Assembly: GCA_006226545.1 (NCBI GenBank)
Contig: SBGR01000025.1
Coordinates: 62,001-126,000, forward strand
Direction: 5' to 3'
Length of the DNA: 64,000 nucleotides
DNA from: Bacteroidota bacterium
GTDB taxonomy: Bacteria > Bacteroidota > Bacteroidia > UBA8524
Below, piece by piece: positions 35,593 to 45,767 of this stretch. The translations under genes were made by a program, and so were the position numbers. Position 1 is the first letter of the stretch, and each line of letters begins with the position of its first letter. Below the pieces are notes generated by a model that was not told the origin of the DNA, ran no database searches, and was given only the letters and a program-made list of their open reading frames with translations.

Positions 35593-37206
35593 TTATTCTT
35601 TTATAAACTTCTTACTCCAAGTACCCGCATCCGAATGCACCACAAGGAAATAGATGCCATTCGAAAGCGTTGATACATCTATGCTTTGAGCTGAATTAGT
35701 TAAAACCATGACAGTTTTTCCCGATACATCCAGAACGCGCAAAGAAGAGATGGTTTGGGAAGTTTGAAGTAGGAGTTCTGATTTCACCGGATTCGGGTAA
35801 AGCATAATTTCATCTGCCGAATTTTGAGATTGAACTCCCAAGGTATTACCACAGTCTAAGCTGAAACTGGCAACAGAATCTATTTGAGTCCAGCTGGAAG
35901 TAGCAGCCGCTACATCATCCACTTCAATACAGGTTAAGCTTGGATTAGAAGTGGCGTCAAAACCGCTTAAAGTCGTGGTGCTCAAGTTTTTCATGTTGAG
36001 CTCCGTGAGACTATTAGAGGTGCAATTGAAGTTTTGCAAGCTTGTATTGTTGCTCACGTCCAAGGTTTCAATGCTATTGTTTGAGCATACCAAGATGGTC
36101 AGGTTTGTATTCTGGCTTAGATCGATATCCGTTAGTTCATTGTCGGAAATAGACAAGAGGGTTAAGCTGGTATTCTGGCTGATATCGAGGTCGGTAAGTT
36201 GGTTGTCTACACAGACAAAATTGCCAAGTGAAGTATTTTGGCTTAAGTCGATGCTGCTTAAGTCATTACTTTGGCATTGCAGGGTAAGCAAGGCTGTGTT
36301 TTGAGTTACATCGAGTGAAGTAAGATCGTTGTTTCCGCAAAGTAAACTTGTCAGGGAAACAAAAGCCTCAATTCCGCTTAAGTCGGAAATACCCATGTTT
36401 TGGCAGTTGATGGTGCCGGTAAATGCAGAGGCTTCTTCGCATTGAATCTCATTATCTGCATTGGTATTGATGCTTGTATTCCCCACCAGGTAGGCTTTGA
36501 AGTTTGCATCCGGAATGTTTACCGTGCAGCAGCTAAGACTGAAGCTTGTATTTGCTCCTTTGTTGGTCCAGTTTGCTGTGCTGTAAGCTACATCGTCTAC
36601 TTTGATACAAGAGAGGTTGGGACAGTCTACCACCACAAAGCCGGCGATATTGGTGTTTTGACCATTCGCTAAATCTACGCTGGTCATCTGATGGCAACTT
36701 GAGCTATAGAAATGTGTTAGATTGATGTTCTGCGACATATCAAGCGATGTGAAATTGTTTCCCCCGATAATCACATTAATAATGGCCAAATTAGACGTTA
36801 AATCCAATCCGGTCAATTGGTTGTTGGCTGCGGTGAGGTATTGTAAGTTGGTATTAGATGAAACGTCCAATGAAGTCAACTGATTGTTATTGCAAACTAG
36901 CTTAGTGATGTTCACATTGGCCGATACATCAAGGCTTGTCAGGTTATTCAGTTCGCAGTAGATTCCTTTGGTATTGATAAATGCTTCGATACCGGTCAAA
37001 TCGGAGATACCCATATTTGGACAATAAATGACATCTGTAAATGCAACTGCTTCGCTCATTTGAATCTCTGCATCTGCATTGGTATTGATGGCGGCATTGC
37101 CAACCAAATAGGCTTTAAAATTAGCGTCCGGGATATTTACATTTTGAGCAAATGCATTGAATCCAAAAACGCTTAAGACGGAGGTGATTAGTAATGTTTT
37201 TTTCAT
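35593..37206 (-). CDS. Secreted leucine-rich-repeat protein with type A T9SS sorting domain
   Basis: A 537-residue exported protein. After the signal peptide (MKKTLLITSVLSVFGFNAFA) there are two copies of a module of about 220 residues. Each starts VNIPDANFKAYLVGN, carries LRR units of about 21 residues (LTSLDVSSNTNLQYLTAANN) and ends with a CI-VDDVA---W---SFSL-C segment. The second copy has about eight units. The C-terminus (EIMLYPNPVKSELLLQTSQT, ending KKFIKE) is a type A sorting domain. It is likely a surface adhesin-like protein; the binding partner is unknown. TAGGTTTG, a -7 box, lies at 37232-37239. Confidence 0.9.
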   Translation of the reverse strand: MKKTLLITSVLSVFGFNAFAQNVNIPDANFKAYLVGNAAINTNADAEIQMSEAVAFTDVIYCPNMGISDLTGIEAFINTKGIYCELNNLTSLDVSANVNITKLVCNNNQLTSLDVSSNTNLQYLTAANNQLTGLDLTSNLAIINVIIGGNNFTSLDMSQNINLTHFYSSSCHQMTSVDLANGQNTNIAGFVVVDCPNLSCIKVDDVAYSTANWTNKGANTSFSLSCCTVNIPDANFKAYLVGNTSINTNADNEIQCEEASAFTGTINCQNMGISDLSGIEAFVSLTSLLCGNNDLTSLDVTQNTALLTLQCQSNDLSSIDLSQNTSLGNFVCVDNQLTDLDISQNTSLTLLSISDNELTDIDLSQNTNLTILVCSNNSIETLDVSNNTSLQNFNCTSNSLTELNMKNLSTTTLSGFDATSNPSLTCIEVDDVAAATSSWTQIDSVASFSLDCGNTLGVQSQNSADEIMLYPNPVKSELLLQTSQTISSLRVLDVSGKTVMVLTNSAQSIDVSTLSNGIYFLVVHSDAGTWSKKFIKE

Positions 37207-37459
37207 TTTGAATCAGTTTTAAGTGACATTACAAACCTATTTATTGGTAGATTTTTCGCTAAAAATCCAAGGGTGACAAATCGGGGGACACCTTATTAAG
37301 TGATTGAAAAACAGCTGTTTTTTTATTTCTGAGCCGCGATTCTAAAGCGGGAAGACAAAACGAATGGAAGGATATAAATGCTCAAGGATGGCTATGGGAG
37401 GAATGCGTTTATCCCCACGTCCGTATACAAAACAGGTATGCTTTAGTTGAAGACCGAAA

Positions 37460-38563
37460 TTAGAAGGGGCCTTTTTTAGTGATATTGAGAAGTTCACCAT
37501 TTTCATAACGGTAAGCTCCTCCAAATCCAACAAACCAAAGTCGGTTGAGGTGATCGCGGTAGATTTTAAAAGTCAGCGGACCGTTTTCACCCTTTTCCTC
37601 GAGATGGGTTATCACTTGATGGCCATTATAACGGAAAATAGCACGATGACAGTTGAACCACAAGTCGCCCATTGAGTCAACCTGAATACCTCCAATTCCC
37701 TTATAGTGAGATAAAACCGCTTTTGTGTCGTGCATCAGTTGTTCCTCTTTCAAGTGAATGAGTCCTGAAGGGCTAGACAGCCAATATTCACCCTTCTTCG
37801 CTTCTACTATATCCGTGATAAAATTGGTTTGGATTCCGAGAAGCTTTGAAACATGCTTTAGGCGATTGTTTTTATAAGAAAACAGTCCTGCATTGGTGCA
37901 AAACCACAGACCACCAGAGCTGTCTTCCAGAATTCGGTGTACCATCTTTGTGCTTGAAATAGCCAAGTTGGTGTCAATTTGACCTTCAGGCAATGAGAAC
38001 GGTGTGAATACTTGGCCATCAAATCGGCAGAGGCCTTCGTATGTGCCAACCCAGACTGTTCCCGAAGCATCTACTTCAATGCACCAAACATCGTTGTTAA
38101 GTAAGCCATCTGATTCGTAATAATTGGTAACTGAATCACCTTCCATCACACTCAAACCGTCTGTATGTCCGAACCAAATCCGACCGTCCTTGCCTTCGGC
38201 GATGCTTTTTATGCTTACCCCTTTTCCAATTTCACTCTGTATTCCGTCAATGTGAGTCAATGAATCGCCCACAACTACAAAAGCGCCGTTTTCTGTTCCG
38301 AACCAAATCCTGCCTTGCTGATCTTGGTAAACTATTCTCACCACTTGGCTGATTTGTTTGCTGAAGTCATTCAAAATTATTCCCGGCGTGCGATTACGAG
38401 AGGAATCTTCAATACCACCTTTGGCTTCGCTATCCACTGCAGAATTTTGAGGTTTCGCGGATCCGGAGCAAGCAAAGAGCAATGCAAAGCAAACCAATCC
38501 GGCCATGGTTAAACCCAAATTTTGGCTTCTGAAAGACGTGAGCCATTGTGAATTGTTATTCAT
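37460..38563 (-). CDS. Lipoprotein with two-component-regulator-type propeller
   Basis: A 367-residue lipid-anchored protein. The signal ends in LVCFALLFAC. The rest is a beta-propeller of Reg_prop repeats, as in the sensor half of hybrid two-component systems: IVYQDQQGRIWFGTENGAFV, IAEGKDGRIWFGHTDGLSVM, IEVDASGTVWVGTYEGLCRF, IQVDSMGDLWFNCHRAIFRY. No kinase or membrane-crossing part follows, so it is a free sensor-like propeller. About seven blades are visible. A shorter start at residue 20 is possible. The 250 bases downstream hold no supported gene. Confidence 0.85.
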   Translation of the reverse strand: MNNNSQWLTSFRSQNLGLTMAGLVCFALLFACSGSAKPQNSAVDSEAKGGIEDSSRNRTPGIILNDFSKQISQVVRIVYQDQQGRIWFGTENGAFVVVGDSLTHIDGIQSEIGKGVSIKSIAEGKDGRIWFGHTDGLSVMEGDSVTNYYESDGLLNNDVWCIEVDASGTVWVGTYEGLCRFDGQVFTPFSLPEGQIDTNLAISSTKMVHRILEDSSGGLWFCTNAGLFSYKNNRLKHVSKLLGIQTNFITDIVEAKKGEYWLSSPSGLIHLKEEQLMHDTKAVLSHYKGIGGIQVDSMGDLWFNCHRAIFRYNGHQVITHLEEKGENGPLTFKIYRDHLNRLWFVGFGGAYRYENGELLNITKKGPF

Positions 38564-38644
38564 TTTGATGGGGTAATTTAATTTAATAAGCGCAATACCA
38601 ATTAAAGTTGGTACCCTAGACAGATTTTAACTTGAGCGATTGGT

Positions 38645-38818
38645 TTACTTATTTAGCTTATTTGATTTCGAAATAGCCCCCAATAAGAAGCTTAAACTGC
38701 AAATCAGGGAGAATGCTTTGAACCAACCGGAGTCGCCGTAAATGGAGGTGAATTCCACAACCAAATAAGCAAGTAGGAATAAACCGGATAGTAATAGGTA
38801 ATTGGCGCGTTTTGACAT
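38645..38818 (-). CDS. Small two-helix membrane protein, 57 residues
   Basis: A short frame that I translated by hand. It begins MSKRANYLLLSGLFLLAYLV and shows two hydrophobic segments (about 7-22 and 34-49) with a loop EFTSIYGDSGW and a basic tail (AISKSNKLNK). Basic residues at both ends suggest that both face the cytoplasm. It sits alone between the propeller lipoprotein and the Acg-like gene. I know no family. The balanced hydrophobic pattern speaks for a real gene; another frame over the same bases gives no sensible protein. Confidence 0.6.
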   Translation of the reverse strand: MSKRANYLLLSGLFLLAYLVVEFTSIYGDSGWFKAFSLICSLSFLLGAISKSNKLNK

Positions 38819-38918
38819 ATTTCTTAGACCGACTAAACACTGTCGAGTTTGAATGAAATTTCAAGTAAACAAAATTTGGTAGATAAACCAGAGGGGAGGG
38901 TGAGTTTTCATTACCCTC

Positions 38919-40079
38919 TTATGTTTTTAGGTAGTCTTTTAAATTTCTGCGGTAGGCATAGTAAGGGCTTGAGCTCCGACCAATGCGAACAATCATCTGG
39001 ATTTTCTGCGGATCTTTAATATCCAGTAATCCATCCAATTTGGTTCTGACTTCCTTCATTTCATCGTATTCTTGGATGGCTTGGTTGTAAGGGTGAGCAT
39101 AGAGTTCCTTGCTGCTTAGGGCAAGTGCGAAGCGCACAAAATCCCGGCCCGACTTCACCCAATCTAGGAATTCGTTGCTTTCGGTATACCAAACCACAAT
39201 TCCCTTGGTGGAGTCGATTCCTTTCTTCATATTTTTGAGCGATAAGTTAATGGACTTGTCGCTGTGCCATTTTGTTTGATCACCCATGTCCAGTGAACTC
39301 TCTGCCAAGCTTATCATTAAGCCTTTATAGCCCATCTGAGGAATGCTAATCCCGTCTCTTTTTTCGGCCCTTTGTTTTTCATTGAATCGGAAGAGGTTAC
39401 GGGTTTCTTCGTTGGTGGCGAAAGTTCTGGATTCAATTTCAAAGCCTTTGTAAAAGACATCCAGGTAAGGCTCAAAATTGGTGTTGATGAAATGCATCTT
39501 GCTGTGACTTGGTCCCGCAAGTTTTACCAGCTCATCGTATTCTTTTTGGGTGATTAAATCGCCTTTGTATTTTCTTCTATTGGTCTGCCTTGATTCAATG
39601 AATTTAGCGAGTGGGTCAGGCTGAACCTTGCCTTGGCTAAGTTGTATTGAAGCAACAGGCTTTTTACCGAAATCGTTTTTACCGGCATAGCCTTCCGGGA
39701 AATAGTCGATTTGGCTCGTATACCCCAGGCGTTGTGCGCCTAAAACCAGGGTTTCGATAAAGCAACCGGCGCCCATGTGGATTTGCCTTGATGGTGGATC
39801 TGTGGCGGGCAAAAGGATGTTTTCATCCACATACAAACGCATCCGGTGGTCGTCTATGATTTCAAATTTCCACGATTGGGTATTGTGCGGACTCGGTGCA
39901 TTGATGCCCAAGGCTATGGCCTTTAGAATGGGCTGGTTAAAGTGATCCGGATTGGGTCTTTTGCTGTAATCGGGGGACTTGCTTGTTTCCGTTAGTGTGG
40001 AGGCAATCCCAAATTTGGCGGTGAAAACAGATGCGGCTATCAGCGTTCCTGATTTCACGATAAATTCTCTTCGTTCCAT
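38919..40079 (-). CDS. Acg-family FMN-binding (nitroreductase-like) protein
   Basis: A 386-residue flavoprotein. The start MERREFIVKSGTLIAASVF looks like a twin-arginine-type export signal with RREF. The fold is the two-domain nitroreductase-like Acg group: NAPSPHNTQSWKFEIIDDHR, ESRQTNRRKYKGDLITQ and VRIGRSSSPYYAYRRNLKDY. Acg proteins are thought to hold FMN and sequester it rather than catalyse; no substrate can be named. The Crp-type regulator lies 80 bases upstream on the same strand. Confidence 0.8.
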   Translation of the reverse strand: MERREFIVKSGTLIAASVFTAKFGIASTLTETSKSPDYSKRPNPDHFNQPILKAIALGINAPSPHNTQSWKFEIIDDHRMRLYVDENILLPATDPPSRQIHMGAGCFIETLVLGAQRLGYTSQIDYFPEGYAGKNDFGKKPVASIQLSQGKVQPDPLAKFIESRQTNRRKYKGDLITQKEYDELVKLAGPSHSKMHFINTNFEPYLDVFYKGFEIESRTFATNEETRNLFRFNEKQRAEKRDGISIPQMGYKGLMISLAESSLDMGDQTKWHSDKSINLSLKNMKKGIDSTKGIVVWYTESNEFLDWVKSGRDFVRFALALSSKELYAHPYNQAIQEYDEMKEVRTKLDGLLDIKDPQKIQMIVRIGRSSSPYYAYRRNLKDYLKT

Positions 40080-40159
40080 AGTAGTGACTTATTCAGGGAA
40101 CAAAGTTCATCGCCTCGAAAGGGATGGTCATTGATGTATGGTAAGAAAGAAGGGTCCTG

Positions 40160-40732
40160 TTAAACGGAAGTTTTTCGGATGCGACTTAAAGACTCCGGCG
40201 TAATTCCAAGGTATTCTGCAATGAGGTATTGTGGTACGCGTTGAGGCAATTCAGCTCTATTTTGAATGAGTTTGAGGTAGCGTTCGGTGGCATTGTCCAT
40301 GAGCAATGATTTACTCTTCTCATGCCATTGCAGGTACAGCTGCTCTGCCATCACCCTGCCCAGCCGCTCGAAGTTGGCTGAGTTGGTTTGGTAAAGCTGG
40401 TTGAGGCTCTCGTTTGACAGCACATAGACTTTGCAATCTTCCAAACATTGGATGTTTTTATTGGACGGGCTATGGGTTAAGAAGCTGGTATAGTCGGTAA
40501 TAAACTCGTGGTCTAATGAAAACTCGTCGATGTACTGCTTGCCGTCTTTGAGGTAATAACACATCATTGCTCCTTTCAAGATAAAAGTCAGGTGATTGCA
40601 GTATTCCCCTTCTTTCAACAGGTATTCCCCTTTCTTAAACTCCTTGTAGTTAAAAGCCTGAGCGAAGGCCGTAACGGTTTGCTCTTCAAAAGAATTGAAA
40701 ATACGGCTAAAGTGTTCGTGTAGTTTGTTCAT
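40160..40732 (-). CDS. Crp/Fnr-family transcriptional regulator
   Basis: A 190-residue regulator. The N-terminal cyclic-nucleotide-binding fold is KKGEYLLKEGEYCNHLTFIL, with GAMMCYYLKDGK and IDEFSLDHEFITDY; the C-terminal helix-turn-helix is short (VPQYLIAEYLGITPESLSRI). This matches the large group of Bacteroidota Crp-like proteins that do not bind cAMP in a proven way. A TTG three codons upstream is in frame; the ATG is used. It may control the Acg-like gene after it. Confidence 0.87.
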   Translation of the reverse strand: MNKLHEHFSRIFNSFEEQTVTAFAQAFNYKEFKKGEYLLKEGEYCNHLTFILKGAMMCYYLKDGKQYIDEFSLDHEFITDYTSFLTHSPSNKNIQCLEDCKVYVLSNESLNQLYQTNSANFERLGRVMAEQLYLQWHEKSKSLLMDNATERYLKLIQNRAELPQRVPQYLIAEYLGITPESLSRIRKTSV

Positions 40733-40868
40733 GGAGTGCAAGAGGCTGGTAAAGTAATTTTGAAGCGTGGTGTTTTAAGCCTGAAAATTATTGGATTTCC
40801 ATGAATTCTATGGGTTTTTATGAAGCCGATGACCATTCAGCATAAGAAGCCAAAACACACTCGGAGAG

Positions 40869-41381
40869 TTAAAACTGCCACTCCTCCATTTCATGAATGC
40901 ATTGTTGTTTAAGGCAGTTGATAATTTCTGTTAAAGTGCCGGGTGCCTTGATGCTTGAGCCTAACCATATGCCGCTTACTTTGCCTTCACGGTATGTGGC
41001 CAATAGGATCACATCGTAAACTCCTCGTGTCCCTTTTTTATAGGATAAGATGGAAGCGTTTTTCCCGATTGCAAAGAAATTGAGTTGTCTGGAGGGCAAA
41101 TTACGTCGGCTTTGCACGCACCCTACATTGCTGCGTTCACCGGGGTTTGCTAGTTTGAACTTCTCGTTGGTATGTTGTTCAATAGCGCTTATTAGTGATT
41201 TGGGTATTGCTGCTTTCGTATTTTGGGTAACTAAACTATCGGAATCTAAGAAGGAGAGTGCTTCCTTGAGTGTAATTTTAGACAGGGTTTGATTCACCAT
41301 GTTTCCCTCGTTGCTCGTAGTTTGTGTGCTTGAGCATGCAATCAAGAACAAAAAAATACAGATGATGCTAAGTTTTTTCAT
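40869..41381 (-). CDS. Lipoprotein, unknown family
   Basis: A 170-residue lipid-anchored protein with signal MKKLSIICIFLFLIAC. The mature part contains ERSNVGCVQSRRNLPSRQLN and YDVILLATYREGKVSGIWLG, probably a small alpha/beta fold; a Cys pair lies at the end (INCLKQQCIHEM). I do not recognise it. TAGCGAT touches its start. It is one of three neighbouring orphan lipoproteins on the same strand. Confidence 0.7.
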   Translation of the reverse strand: MKKLSIICIFLFLIACSSTQTTSNEGNMVNQTLSKITLKEALSFLDSDSLVTQNTKAAIPKSLISAIEQHTNEKFKLANPGERSNVGCVQSRRNLPSRQLNFFAIGKNASILSYKKGTRGVYDVILLATYREGKVSGIWLGSSIKAPGTLTEIINCLKQQCIHEMEEWQF

Positions 41382-41438
41382 AGCGATGTATACACCTCGA
41401 CTAAAATACGTAAACCTTTTAAGCAGGGGCTAGTCAAA

Positions 41439-41870
41439 TTATTTCTCATATTCAGTCTTTATGGATTTAAACCTCGCTTTGCAGAACTGGATGAATTCAG
41501 ATTTTTCGGGTTTTTCAGATAAGTCGTCGTCCATAAACCGTAAGGTGAGTTTTTCTTTGTTCCACCTTTCTATTGATATACTAACCTGAATAGAATCGTT
41601 GGGATGAAAAAGGGCACAATCTTCTTCTTTGTTGCTAAGTACTGCTCGTACGTATCCGCGTTTTTGTAAAATCCCCTTCAATTTTTGGTAGGACTGTTCT
41701 TCATTTGAATCTGTGAGTAAGGGTAAGTTAAAGGACATTGTCCTGATGTGCAGGCCTTCGATACAACCCATTTTTCTGATGGTTTTGTAGTTGTTACATG
41801 CACCTAGTGTTGATGCAATAAGGACTAAAACGAAAGTCCTGAAATGTAGGCGTAAGCTAGTGGTCTTCAC
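41439..41870 (-). CDS. Lipoprotein, unknown family
   Basis: A 143-residue lipid-anchored protein. The signal RTFVLVLIASTLGAC ends at residue 25. The mature domain (YQKLKGILQKRGYVRAVLSN, SIQVSISIERWNKEKLTLRF) is a small mixed fold. No family is recognised. The 57 bases to the next gene leave room for a promoter. Confidence 0.7.
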   Translation of the reverse strand: MKTTSLRLHFRTFVLVLIASTLGACNNYKTIRKMGCIEGLHIRTMSFNLPLLTDSNEEQSYQKLKGILQKRGYVRAVLSNKEEDCALFHPNDSIQVSISIERWNKEKLTLRFMDDDLSEKPEKSEFIQFCKARFKSIKTEYEK

Positions 41871-41953
41871 ACATTATCAACGAATAAGTTCTACTTCTCT
41901 TGTATAGGGAAGGTACGCTTTGTTCAAAATACGGTTACTAAGACAACTTCCAA

Positions 41954-42604
41954 TTATGAAACCCAAAGACTAATTTTTTGTTCAATTATCCATTGATTGT
42001 TCTTTTTGAAAAGAATGATCATCCAGGATTCACCGCCTAGCCCACTCCCGGATGGATCATATAAGGCTTGGAGAATGGCTTTTGAATAGTCTTTGTTAAA
42101 TGCCAGTCTTGAAAAACGAGCGAAGCCCAGGTAGCCTGGAATACTAGAATCTACAGGAGGACGAGTTTTTAAAACCTTGGCTTCAAGGTTTAGCTGGCTT
42201 GGCAATGGAATACTTTTAGATTCTTGGAGTTGGATTAAATAGCCTTCAGGCTCAGCTACCAAGAATGTATCGATAAGAATGAGGTATTCTGCCGGAAACT
42301 GAAATAAAGAATCTGCTACGTAAACACTGAAACCATTCACCCGTATTTGTTTTTTAAACGATTCTATGGAGTCTAATTTTCGCTTTTCATACTCACTTCC
42401 TGACTCTTCATTGAATCGGACAAGCGGTATGAATTGCCTTAGTGCGGCGTTTGTATCCACCTTGATGAATTGAGATAGCAGTTGATTCAATGCTGTTATT
42501 TCAAGGCTGTCTCTATCTACTTGTTTTCTTTTGGTTCCGTTTTGTTCGGAATTGAAAGAGCAGCCAAGGAATAGCAAAAGGGATATGAGGTAGCTGATTT
42601 TCAT
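41954..42604 (-). CDS. Lipoprotein, unknown family
   Basis: A 216-residue lipid-anchored protein with the short signal MKISYLISLLLFLGC. The second half (YLGFARFSRLAFNKDYSKAI, GSGLGGESWMIILFKKNNQW, IIEQKISLWVS) is typical of Bacteroidota lipoproteins that carry a beta-rich domain with a closing Trp strand. Function unknown. Confidence 0.72.
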   Translation of the reverse strand: MKISYLISLLLFLGCSFNSEQNGTKRKQVDRDSLEITALNQLLSQFIKVDTNAALRQFIPLVRFNEESGSEYEKRKLDSIESFKKQIRVNGFSVYVADSLFQFPAEYLILIDTFLVAEPEGYLIQLQESKSIPLPSQLNLEAKVLKTRPPVDSSIPGYLGFARFSRLAFNKDYSKAILQALYDPSGSGLGGESWMIILFKKNNQWIIEQKISLWVS

Positions 42605-42674
42605 GGCTGTATAATGAAAGAGGAATTACTGTAAACTTAATGTTTTAGCCTGAAGTATCAGTGAAACTGAGTTC

Positions 42675-42764
42675 GCGTGAGGGATTGCAGCGGATAGCCC
42701 GCAGGCCGGTTTCGGCCGAGGACTTGCAGCGAAAAGCCCGGCCCGACAACAGGAGGGACAAGCC
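42675..42764. repeat. GC-rich intergenic element with two related units
   Basis: Unit 1 (GGGATTGCAGCGGATAGCCCG, from 42681) and unit 2 (GGACTTGCAGCGAAAAGCCCGG, from 42719) are related copies. They flank a hairpin GGCCG-GTTT-CGGCC (42704-42717). Base composition is far richer in G and C than the neighbours. From memory, similar GATTGCAGCGGA-AGCCCG blocks occur between genes in other Bacteroidota. It lies just beyond the gyrB terminator. Confidence 0.7.
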
Positions 42765-42797
42765 CAAACAAAAACCCCGAAGCAATGCCCCGGGGTT
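42765..42797 (-). terminator. Intrinsic terminator after gyrB
   Basis: AACCCCG (42773-42779) pairs with CGGGGTT (42791-42797). On the reverse strand a U-rich tail (TTTTTGTTTG) follows. It is 25 bases after the gyrB stop. Confidence 0.82.
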
Positions 42798-42822
42798 CTT
42801 TAATTCTAAGTGTATAAACCGA

Positions 42823-44826
<2,004 letters not shown>

Positions 44827-44885
44827 TTAAATCTATGTTTTCAAGCGGTATTGAGCGGGTATTTTTCCACAAAAAACGGTGGAAA

Positions 44886-45767
44886 TCAAAGGCCCTCCGG
44901 CCGACTAATCTCAGCCTTATCCAATTCGATGTAAAGCGGCTTACCGCTGAGGGGGTGAAGAAAGCCCAAAGCACTAGCGAAGAGGTACATTCTACTCAGC
45001 TGCGTTTCACCTCCATAACGTTTATCGCCCAGTATTGGATGACCGGCATGCGAGAAATGCACGCGCAGCTGATGCGTTCGTCCGGTGAGGGGATAGGCTT
45101 CCACCAAGCTCATGTTGTTTACCCGTTCTTGGGTTTTAAATTTGGTGAGGCAGGCTTTGCCCTTGTCCATCACTTTGATGCAACGCTCGTTTTCGGGGTC
45201 GCGGCCCATGGCCCAGGTCAATTCCCCAGCGTCGGCTTCCATGGTTCCGGCTAACCAAGCATGGTAGCGACGTTCGTTTTTCTCTTCGGCAAATCGGGGT
45301 TTCAGCACTTTGAAGGCTGCTTCACTTCTGGCGAGTAGAATAAGTCCGGAGGTTTCTTTGTCTAAGCGATGCACAATGCCGTTCTCTATGGCCTTTATTC
45401 CGTTCTGTTGATGGTAGTGCATCACTGCGTTGAGCAAGGTGCCGTAGAAGACACCTAGGCCGGCGTGACATGCCATTCCCGCCGCTTTGTTCACCACCAA
45501 GATGTCATCGTCTTCGTAGCGAACATCCAGTGGCAGGTCTTCGGCGAAGATCTTTTTTTGCAGAAACCAAGTGAAATCAGCTTCTAGTAAGTCGCCTTTT
45601 TGAAGTTCTCGGTTTTCCCGAACCACCAAACCGTTCACGCGAACGAAACCTTTGTGCAAAGCTACTTCGGCTCTTTCCGGACCGATACCTTTATAACGTC
45701 CGATGAGGAGCGATAGCAGGTCGCGACCCGCATGCAGGGCAGTTAGCTTCAGGCTAAAGTGGTTCAT
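44886..45767 (-). CDS. RluA-family RNA pseudouridine synthase
   Basis: A 293-residue enzyme that isomerises uridine in rRNA or tRNA. It has an N-terminal S4-like RNA-binding region (VALHKGFVRVNGLVVRENRE) and the catalytic domain with NGIVHRLDKETSGLILLARS (catalytic Asp in HRLD) and PLTGRTHQLRVHFSHAGHPI. Its ATG overlaps the stop of the asparaginase gene (ATGA), so it is translated with it. The exact target site cannot be told from sequence. Confidence 0.93.
   Translation of the reverse strand: MNHFSLKLTALHAGRDLLSLLIGRYKGIGPERAEVALHKGFVRVNGLVVRENRELQKGDLLEADFTWFLQKKIFAEDLPLDVRYEDDDILVVNKAAGMACHAGLGVFYGTLLNAVMHYHQQNGIKAIENGIVHRLDKETSGLILLARSEAAFKVLKPRFAEEKNERRYHAWLAGTMEADAGELTWAMGRDPENERCIKVMDKGKACLTKFKTQERVNNMSLVEAYPLTGRTHQLRVHFSHAGHPILGDKRYGGETQLSRMYLFASALGFLHPLSGKPLYIELDKAEISRPEGL

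Noticed and set aside
37314-37328. AAAAACAGCTGTTTTT palindrome as terminator of the propeller gene
   Set aside because: The stem is mainly A-T with almost no loop and lies 130 bases after the stop, so it is too weak to claim.
37342-37533. Reverse frame of 63 codons after the propeller lipoprotein
   Set aside because: It overlaps the lipoprotein end in another frame, and the part beyond it matches nothing I know. It could be a gene remnant, but I cannot support that.
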